Source of the DNA: Oscillibacter sp.
Lineage (GTDB): Bacteria > Bacillota > Clostridia > Oscillospirales > Oscillospiraceae
Direction of reading: 5' to 3'
Assembly (NCBI GenBank): GCA_022652815.1
Contig: JALCRR010000016.1
Span: 1-34,473 of the forward strand
Length of the DNA: 34,473 bases
The notes under the pieces are model-generated. The model did not search any database. It saw only the letters and a list, made by a program, of their open reading frames with translations, and was not told the origin of the DNA. Both the position numbers and the translations under genes were made by a program. Each line of letters starts with the position of its first letter. Within the stretch, counting starts at the first letter, position 1. Positions 29,269-34,473 of the stretch are shown one piece after another.

Positions 29269-30621
29269 TTATCCGATTCCACCCATGGCGGCGCCCACAA
29301 TCAGCACCAAAATGGCAATTCCGCAAAAGCCGTATTTCGCCAGCGGATAAAACCATGCATCAAGGGGCTTTGTCCGTGCCAGATTCACCTGCTCCAGGCA
29401 GGAATCTTTTCCGTAGACCCAGTAGAAGAAAATGCCTGCCAGAGCCGCGCCTACCGGGCAAATGTAAATGGAACAGACATCCATCCAGCCGGAGACGATT
29501 CCCTGAATGCCAAGCCCCACTGCAAGGCCAATCACGCCGATAATGACCACGGCGGAAATGCGCTTGAGATGAAACAGCTCCTGCACGGTGGCGATGGGTG
29601 CCTCAAACAGATTGAGCAGTGAGGTCATACCCGCAAACAAGACCGCCACAAAGAAGATGACCACGATCACCCGTCCGCCGGGCATGGCCTTAAACAAATT
29701 GGGCAGGAAAATGAACATTAAGCCGGGACCGCTGTTGCTCAACTGTTCTCCCGCCGTCGCCATGGCGGGAATAATCACCAGAGCCGCCAGCAGCGCCGCC
29801 ACGGTATCAAAAATGGCCACCATTTTGGCGCTGGACGGTATATTTTCCGTTTTGCTCAGATAAGAGCCGTAGATCAAGGTGCCGTTCCCGGCCACACTCA
29901 AGGAAAAGAACGCCTGACCCATGGCATAGACCCACACCATGGGGTCCAGCAAGCCCTTGGGATTCAGCACAAAGATGTAACGGTAGCCCTCCGCTGCGCC
30001 GGGAAGCGTCCCCACATAGACAGCCAGCACCAGAAACAGCAGGAAAAAGAGGGGCATCAGCACCTTATTCACCTTTTCAATGCCTCCGCCCACGCCAAAG
30101 GCCATGACGGCGAAGCACGCCACCATGCCGATGATCTGCCAGACCGTATTGCCCCAGGCGGAGGCCGTCTGCCCGAACAGTGCGCCAAAGGCCTCTACGT
30201 CCGCAAGGTCCAAAATACTGCCGGTAACAGCGCCCCAGGCATACTTGAAAATCCAGCCGATGACAACCGAATAGCCGATTGCCAGAGCAAGGGAGCCCAG
30301 CACAGGAATCAGTCCCAGCGCCCGTCCTGCCTTGGAGCTGCCGAATCGGCGCTGTGCAGCCATGCCGAACGCATCAATCGGGCCTGCTCCCGCAGCCCGA
30401 CCAAAGGACATCTCGCCGATCACGCCGGTGGAGCCGATCAGCAGCACAAACAGCAGGTATGGAATTAGGAAGGTCGCGCCGCCGTATTTTGCCAGGCGGG
30501 TCGGAAAGAGCCAGATATTGCCCATGCCCACGGCAGAGCCGATGCAGGCCAGAATAAATCCCCAGCGGGAACGGAAGCTGTCGCGCCCCGCCTTTTCCGC
30601 CGGATTGGATGGATTTGACAT
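29269..30621 (-). CDS. Sodium-dependent neurotransmitter-symporter-family (NSS/SNF) transporter
   Basis: A 450-residue LeuT-fold membrane protein that would import an amino acid or related amine with sodium. Helix 1 carries the unwound substrate and sodium site (ILACIGSAVGMGNIWLFP), and helix 6 has AFFSLSVAGNGTLIYGSYL. About eleven or twelve hydrophobic segments are present, and the length agrees with bacterial SNF proteins. The start is the ATG at 30621 after AGAGGGG; the longer frame to 30681 overlaps the promoter. The substrate cannot be read from sequence. It lies downstream of the dihydrouridine synthase gene but has its own promoter in between. Confidence 0.92.
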   Translation of the reverse strand: MSNPSNPAEKAGRDSFRSRWGFILACIGSAVGMGNIWLFPTRLAKYGGATFLIPYLLFVLLIGSTGVIGEMSFGRAAGAGPIDAFGMAAQRRFGSSKAGRALGLIPVLGSLALAIGYSVVIGWIFKYAWGAVTGSILDLADVEAFGALFGQTASAWGNTVWQIIGMVACFAVMAFGVGGGIEKVNKVLMPLFFLLFLVLAVYVGTLPGAAEGYRYIFVLNPKGLLDPMVWVYAMGQAFFSLSVAGNGTLIYGSYLSKTENIPSSAKMVAIFDTVAALLAALVIIPAMATAGEQLSNSGPGLMFIFLPNLFKAMPGGRVIVVIFFVAVLFAGMTSLLNLFEAPIATVQELFHLKRISAVVIIGVIGLAVGLGIQGIVSGWMDVCSIYICPVGAALAGIFFYWVYGKDSCLEQVNLARTKPLDAWFYPLAKYGFCGIAILVLIVGAAMGGIG

Positions 30622-30652
30622 ATTGTTTCCCCTCTCAAAACAAGCTGGAATC

Positions 30653-30681
30653 ATTGTAACAGCCCACCTGTTCAAAAGCAA
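30653..30681 (-). promoter_or_regulatory. Promoter of the NSS transporter
   Basis: On the minus strand, TTGCTT (30681-30676) and TACAAT (30658-30653) are 17 bases apart, just after the end of the dus gene. Confidence 0.65.
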
Positions 30682-30690
30682 GAGCAGCCG

Positions 30691-31650
30691 TTAAAACGGA
30701 CCGCAGGCCTCGCTACGCAGCGTCAGATCGCGGTAAATTTCCGCTTCCAGACGCTCATACTCCGGCGGGGATGCGCACCGGCGCATCTTCTTGGCGTACT
30801 GCTCCCCGTTTTCAAAGAGATGGATCAAGTAAAACCACGTCTCCTTCATCCGCTGGGCGGCATTTCCCCGGGAATCAAAATCCCGGCAGTAGGTGGCGTA
30901 GAGCGTCTGTGTCAGCGTGCGCAATTCCTCCACGGTGGCACCCTTGCCACCACGGAGCTTGCGCATCAAGGCCGGGTCCGCAATCAGTCCCCGCCCGATC
31001 ATCAGCGCCTGAATCTGCGGGAACTTTTCACAAAACGCGTCGCAGTCGTCCACCGTCACAAGATCGCCGTTGTAGCAAACCGGCATGCGGCAGCCCTTCA
31101 ATGCCTGCGCAAATGCCTCCAAGCGCACCGTCCCCTTGTAAAAATCCTGCTGAAGTCGGGGGTGAATGATGAGTTCGGTGATGGGATAGCGGTTGTAGAT
31201 TTCCAGCAGCGTGGGAAACTCCTCCTCTTGATGGAGTCCCAGCCGGGTCTTGACCGAGAGGTTCAAGTCCGGCATGGCGGCGTAGACCGTATCAAAAAAG
31301 GCGTCCAGCTCCTGTGGGTGGGCTAGAAAGCCGGAGCCCTTCCCCTTCGCTGTCACCGTACCGGCCGGACACCCCAGATTTAAATTGATCTCCGCATAGC
31401 CAAGTTCCCGCAAGGCTCTTGCTGCCCACAGGAAATCCGCCGGATTGCGCACCAGAATCTGGGGCACCACCGGCACACCCTCGTTGTGCTCCGGACACAG
31501 CTCTCGGTATTCCCGGGGTGTAAACAAATGCTCTTTCGTGGGTGAGTAAAAGGGCGTAAAATAGCGGTCCGCCCCACCAAACAGACGGCGGTGGACACCG
31601 CGATAAACGTAATTGGTAATGCCCTGCAAGGGCGCAGCATCATAGCGCAT
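30691..31650 (-). CDS. dus: tRNA-dihydrouridine synthase
   Basis: A 319-residue FMN-dependent enzyme that reduces uridines in tRNA D loops. The catalytic cysteine is Cys94 in EINLNLGCPAGTVTAKGKGSGF. Flavin and substrate landmarks include PLQGITNYVYR at the N-terminus, SVKTRLG, IIHPRLQQDFYKG, YNGDL and MIGRGLIADP. The C-terminal helical tRNA-binding domain follows. In many homologues the Dus cysteine is in NxGCP with a conserved Lys after it, as here. The start is the ATG at 31650, seven bases after AAGGAG. It is divergent from prfC, so two translation-related genes share a control region. Which D-loop position it modifies is not clear. Confidence 0.92.
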   Translation of the reverse strand: MRYDAAPLQGITNYVYRGVHRRLFGGADRYFTPFYSPTKEHLFTPREYRELCPEHNEGVPVVPQILVRNPADFLWAARALRELGYAEINLNLGCPAGTVTAKGKGSGFLAHPQELDAFFDTVYAAMPDLNLSVKTRLGLHQEEEFPTLLEIYNRYPITELIIHPRLQQDFYKGTVRLEAFAQALKGCRMPVCYNGDLVTVDDCDAFCEKFPQIQALMIGRGLIADPALMRKLRGGKGATVEELRTLTQTLYATYCRDFDSRGNAAQRMKETWFYLIHLFENGEQYAKKMRRCASPPEYERLEAEIYRDLTLRSEACGPF

Positions 31651-31679
31651 CAAGGCTCTCCTTTGAAACCGTTTTCTTC

Positions 31680-31708
31680 ATCATACCCGTCCAGACGGCC
31701 TTTCGCAA
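31680..31708 (-). promoter_or_regulatory. Promoter of dus
   Basis: On the minus strand, TTGCGA (31708-31703) and TATGAT (31685-31680) are 17 bases apart. Confidence 0.65.
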
Positions 31709-31748
31709 TCCTGTTTTTACTTTTTAGGGGAAATCCATGCTTGATTTC

Positions 31749-31777
31749 TTGCAAAGCGGCGCACAATGTGATAAATT
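31749..31777 (+). promoter_or_regulatory. Promoter of prfC
   Basis: TTGCAA (31749-31754) and TAAATT (31772-31777) are 17 bases apart. The ATG follows 36 bases later. Confidence 0.6.
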
Positions 31778-31813
31778 AAATTAGTTATGTATTAAAATAG
31801 AAGGAGGCATCGT

Positions 31814-33394
31814 ATGCCCACCCTGAAAGAAGAAATCTCCCGGCGGCGGACGTTTGCAATTATCTCTCACCCCGACGCCGGTAAAACCACTCTGACCGAA
31901 AAATTTCTGCTGTACGGCGGAGCCATTGCCCAGGCCGGCGAGGTCAAGGGCAAGCGAGCCAAAGCCGCCACATCCGACTGGATGGAAATTGAGAAGCAGC
32001 GCGGTATTTCCGTCACGTCCTCCGTCATGCAGTTTCAGCATGATGGATTTTGTATCAACATTCTGGACACCCCGGGCCATCAGGACTTCTCTGAGGACAC
32101 CTACCGCACACTGATGGCGGCGGACAGTGCTGTCATGGTCATTGACGGAGCCAAGGGCGTGGAGCCGCAGACCCGCAAGCTGTTCAAGGTGTGCGCCCTG
32201 CGCCACATTCCCATCTTCACCTTCATCAACAAGATGGACCGTGAGACCCGGGACCCGCTGGATCTGTGTGAGGAGCTGGAACGGGAGCTGGGGCTGGACA
32301 CCTATCCCGTCAACTGGCCCATTGGCTGCGGCAAGGAATTTCAAGGCGTTTACGACCGGGAAAAGCGCCGCATTCTCTTCTTCTCCAACGAGGGTCACGC
32401 CAAAAAGTCCGAGGCGACGGAAGTCGATCTGGATGACCCGCAGGTGGGCGACCTAATCGGTGAAAAGCGCTGGAAGGCCTTGCAGGAGGAAGTGGAGCTG
32501 CTGGGTGCCGGCCGGGAATTTGATCTTTCCGCCGTGCAAAACGGTACGCTTTCCCCCGTGTTTTTCGGCTCCGCTTTGACCAACTTCGGCGTGGAACCAT
32601 TTCTGGAGGAATTTCTGCGCATGACGACGCCTCCCCTCTCCCGCGTGGCAGACTGTGGAGAAGTGGACGTCTACTCCCCCGATTTTTCCGCCTTTGTCTT
32701 TAAAATTCAAGCCAACATGAACAAGGCGCACCGGGACCGGCTGGCCTTCATGCGCATCTGCTCCGGCAAGTTTGAGCGGGACAGTGAGGTCTATCACATG
32801 CAGTCCGGCAAGAAAATCCGCCTTCGTCAGCCCCAGCAGATGATGGCCTCCGAGCGGGAAATTATCGACGAAGCCTATGCCGGTGACATCATCGGTGTTT
32901 TTGACCCCGGCATTTTCTCCATCGGCGACACCATTACGGTGCCCGATAAAAAGTTCAAGTTCTCCGGTATCCCCACCTTTGAGCCGGAACACTTCATGCG
33001 CGTCAGTCCCAAGGACACCATGAAGCGCAAGCAGTTCATCAAGGGAACCGAGCAGATTGCCCAGGAAGGCGCCATTCAGATTTTTAAAATCCCCGAGGCG
33101 GGCATGGAGGAAGTCATCGTCGGCGTCGTGGGTACGCTGCAGTTTGACGTGTTCGAGTACCGCATGAGAAGCGAGTACGGCGTGGACCTTTACATGGACG
33201 GTCTACCCTATGAGCATCTGCGGCGCATCACGGCAACGCCCTGCAATGTCAAGGATCTGGAGCTGTGCACCGGTTCCGCCATTTTGGAGGATTTCCGTGG
33301 TCGGTATCTGGTGGCCTTTGGCGGCGAGTGGTCCGTGGGCTTCCTAGCCAAGCACAATCCCGGCCTGGAGCTAAACGAAGACCTAAGCGTTTAA
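31814..33394 (+). CDS. prfC: Peptide chain release factor 3
   Basis: A 526-residue translational GTPase that removes RF1 and RF2 from the ribosome after termination. G1 is SHPDAGKTT (18-26). The RF3-specific insert AGEVKGKRAKAATSDWMEIEKQRGIS with the switch region follows, then G3 LDTPGHQDFSEDTYR and G4 NKMDRE. The C-terminal domains include FQIFKIPEAGMEEVIVGVVGTLQFDV-type sequence typical of RF3 and distinguish it from EF-G and TetM proteins. The length is the family standard. AGGAGG precedes the ATG. It is a single-gene unit with its own promoter and terminator. Confidence 0.96.
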   Translation: MPTLKEEISRRRTFAIISHPDAGKTTLTEKFLLYGGAIAQAGEVKGKRAKAATSDWMEIEKQRGISVTSSVMQFQHDGFCINILDTPGHQDFSEDTYRTLMAADSAVMVIDGAKGVEPQTRKLFKVCALRHIPIFTFINKMDRETRDPLDLCEELERELGLDTYPVNWPIGCGKEFQGVYDREKRRILFFSNEGHAKKSEATEVDLDDPQVGDLIGEKRWKALQEEVELLGAGREFDLSAVQNGTLSPVFFGSALTNFGVEPFLEEFLRMTTPPLSRVADCGEVDVYSPDFSAFVFKIQANMNKAHRDRLAFMRICSGKFERDSEVYHMQSGKKIRLRQPQQMMASEREIIDEAYAGDIIGVFDPGIFSIGDTITVPDKKFKFSGIPTFEPEHFMRVSPKDTMKRKQFIKGTEQIAQEGAIQIFKIPEAGMEEVIVGVVGTLQFDVFEYRMRSEYGVDLYMDGLPYEHLRRITATPCNVKDLELCTGSAILEDFRGRYLVAFGGEWSVGFLAKHNPGLELNEDLSV

Positions 33395-33397
33395 TGG

Positions 33398-33430
33398 AAA
33401 AGGGCAAAGCCAAATGGCTTTGCCCTTTTT
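33398..33430 (+). terminator. Terminator after prfC
   Basis: AAAAGGGCAAAGCC pairs with GGCTTTGCCCTTTT around the loop AAAT, followed by further T residues. It starts immediately after the prfC stop. Confidence 0.9.
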
Positions 33431-33509
33431 TTGCAAGTTTCTTTAAAATTCGCCGGGTTTTTCGCATAATTCCCGATAAAAAGGAGAGGCTGACTGAGAG
33501 GTGATTTGA

Positions 33510-33662
33510 ATGGATGATCGTGACTTTGAATATCCGCGGCCTGCGAAAAAGCCAGTCAAAGAGGAAAAACCCATTCCCCGCGTTTATCCCGTTCTGGACA
33601 CCGATCTTGCAAGAGACAACGTGGAAAACAACATTCCCGCGGCAGATTTGGAAGATCTATAA
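33510..33662 (+). CDS. Small acidic/proline-rich protein of 50 residues
   Basis: A very short gene: MDDRDFEYPRPAKKPVKEEK at the start, then a hydrophobic PRVYPVLDTD stretch and an acidic end (AADLEDL). GAGAGGTG stands seven bases before the ATG, which supports translation. The composition looks natively unfolded apart from a possible short helix at the C-terminus. It has no signal peptide or Cys. It is followed 35 bases later by another tiny gene on the same strand, and both lie between two terminators, so they probably form one transcript. I do not recognise the family. Confidence 0.55.
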   Translation: MDDRDFEYPRPAKKPVKEEKPIPRVYPVLDTDLARDNVENNIPAADLEDL

Positions 33663-33697
33663 ACTGTCACAACATTCTGTGAAATGAGGATCAGCGT

Positions 33698-33859
33698 ATG
33701 AAATACAAAGACCCCAAGATGGAGGCATACTGGAATTCTCTTCCCGGCGATGTAAAAGCGCTTATCAACGCATCCGGGGCGGACATTTGCTCTCCCGGAG
33801 AGCTGACGATGATCGGCGAGCACTTCAAGCACTCCCTGGGCGACGAGCCCCATCATTAA
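33698..33859 (+). CDS. Small protein of 53 residues, unknown function
   Basis: A short gene encoding MKYKDPKMEAYWNSLPGDVK and then ALINASGADICSPGELTMIGEHFKHSLGDEPHH. GAGGAT seven bases before the ATG supports translation. The sequence is amphipathic-helical with a central Cys-Ser-Pro turn, and the pattern EAYWNSLP...SPGELxxIGEHFK looks like a conserved helical module rather than random translation. Similar tiny proteins of unknown role occur in clostridial genomes by my recollection, unverified. It may work with the 50-residue product upstream. It is followed by a strong hairpin terminator. Confidence 0.6.
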   Translation: MKYKDPKMEAYWNSLPGDVKALINASGADICSPGELTMIGEHFKHSLGDEPHH

Positions 33860-33926
33860 TTGGGCGCAGTCCGGCTGCCCACAGCGATTGTAAAAAAGGG
33901 ATCAAAGCCCTATCACCCCAAGCAAT

Positions 33927-33964
33927 AAAAGGATGGCAGATGTGAATGTGTCTGCCATCCTTTT
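33927..33964 (+). terminator. Terminator after the two small genes
   Basis: A perfect 14-bp stem (33927-33940 with 33951-33964) with a ten-base loop ends in CCTTTT. A residues precede the stem, so it may also serve the minus-strand WYL gene. Confidence 0.8.
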
Positions 33965-34036
33965 GCCGCGTTAAAATTGCATCAAGTACCCTTCCTTTGT
34001 CCCCGTTACGGGATTGAACGGCTACATGGGCAATTA

Positions 34037-34473
34037 TCAGCTGATGTGAAAGGTTCGTGTGAAGAGAGTTTGATTAACCGAAACTTCCACTGTTGGGATA
34101 AAGTGTTTCGTGGCCACGCTTTTTGTGTGGACATCCTCGCCAAGCCGATCAATTACATCGTTCATAACGCGATTTTCGCAGAGCAGTTCTACCTGTTGGA
34201 GTTTCGCGTCATACATACTAAAAATATTGACTGTATCATCCGCCGGGTCAAAATCGGTGTGGCGAGGGACTACGCTATCTTCCAGTATTGTTGGGCGCAT
34301 GCCGTCAACTCGAAATGTGGAAGTCTTTCGATGATGGTTCGAATATCCAAGTACATAATACTGATCCTCGTTATAGAGCATGGCGTATGGTAAAAGCGGG
34401 AATCGCTCCCCACCATACTTTGGCACGAGTCCTTTTCTCACATTGTACTCGTAATATACGAGAGAAACCTGCT
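34037..34473 (-). CDS. WYL-domain transcriptional regulator, 3' part, apparently C-terminally shortened
   Basis: The frame is open to the right edge, so the start lies outside the window; the GTG at 34441 is internal to the domain. Visible is a WYL domain with VYYEYNVRKG and LPYAMLYNEDQYYVLGYSNHHRKTSTFRVDGM, followed by the start of the WCX region (KLQQVELLCENRVMNDVIDRLGEDV...IPTVEVSVNQTLF). WYL proteins are ligand-sensing regulators, normally with an N-terminal helix-turn-helix. Homologues usually continue some 30-40 residues past VEVSV with a Phe/Trp-Gly segment; here the frame ends in TRTFHIS and a stop, so it looks truncated or frameshifted. The sequence is clearly more A/T-rich than the rest of the window, suggesting an accessory region begins here. 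Confidence 0.7.
   Translation of the reverse strand, partial: QVSLVYYEYNVRKGLVPKYGGERFPLLPYAMLYNEDQYYVLGYSNHHRKTSTFRVDGMRPTILEDSVVPRHTDFDPADDTVNIFSMYDAKLQQVELLCENRVMNDVIDRLGEDVHTKSVATKHFIPTVEVSVNQTLFTRTFHIS

Noticed and set aside
33965-34036. Plus-strand reading VPFLCPRYGIERLHGQL as a recombinase remnant
   Set aside because: Too short, without a recognised motif, and opposite the WYL gene end; nothing supports it as a gene.

Overview
The window reads as a chromosomal segment of a Gram-positive, moderately GC-rich gut-type Firmicute, most likely an Oscillospiraceae-like clostridium. The evidence is mutually consistent: a CtsR/McsA/ClpC stress operon with CtsR boxes, a lysine riboswitch in front of dapA, the N-acetyl branch of diaminopimelate synthesis, encoded CCA ends on all tRNAs, strong AGGAGG-type ribosome sites, TTGACA/TATAAT-like promoters and many short U-tailed terminators. 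The species is an inference; nothing in the window is diagnostic to genus level.

Layout. 1-606 (minus): the 5' part of a GNAT acetyltransferase behind an orphan HPt phosphotransfer protein. 806-6404 (plus): a response regulator and sensor kinase, then a separately promoted group made of a VTC-type polyphosphate polymerase, a DUF4956 membrane protein and a large beta-helix lipoprotein. This is the most system-like block here. 6564-7802: a YgjP-like metallopeptidase and a PurO-type IMP cyclohydrolase. 7852-9469 (minus): an unknown small protein and an SLC13/ArsB-type permease. 9569-12205 (minus): two M20 peptidases (PepD and YgeY-like), with a class I glutamine-amidotransferase-like hydrolase divergent from them. 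13041-13565: five tRNAs (Gly, Arg, His, Gln, Lys) ended by a 50-bp perfect palindrome, then a structured gene-free stretch and a DMT transporter. 15081-15314: a GlsB/YeaQ-type membrane protein.

15370-20481 holds what looks like the acetylated diaminopimelate route: dapA-dapB-dapH on the minus strand behind a lysine riboswitch and attenuator, a divergent M20 deacetylase (probably DapL) and a convergent aminotransferase (probably PatA). Next come ogt and a 619-residue membrane protein of unknown function (20596-23000), then clpC-mcsA-ctsR (23131-26668) with no mcsB. On the plus strand follow a two-cluster ferredoxin and an overlapping trmN-like/rsmI methyltransferase pair. A roughly 490-bp gene-free structured region comes next. 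It is followed by an NSS transporter and a tRNA-dihydrouridine synthase (minus), prfC (plus), two very small genes, and a partial WYL-domain regulator that runs off the right edge and looks cut short at its C-terminus.

Most of the window is ordinary core chromosome. The points most worth a second look are the two-component/VTC/DUF4956/beta-helix block, the palindrome fused to the tRNA-Lys end, the two structured intergenic regions and the small genes at the right end. No insertion sequence, phage module or CRISPR array was seen.
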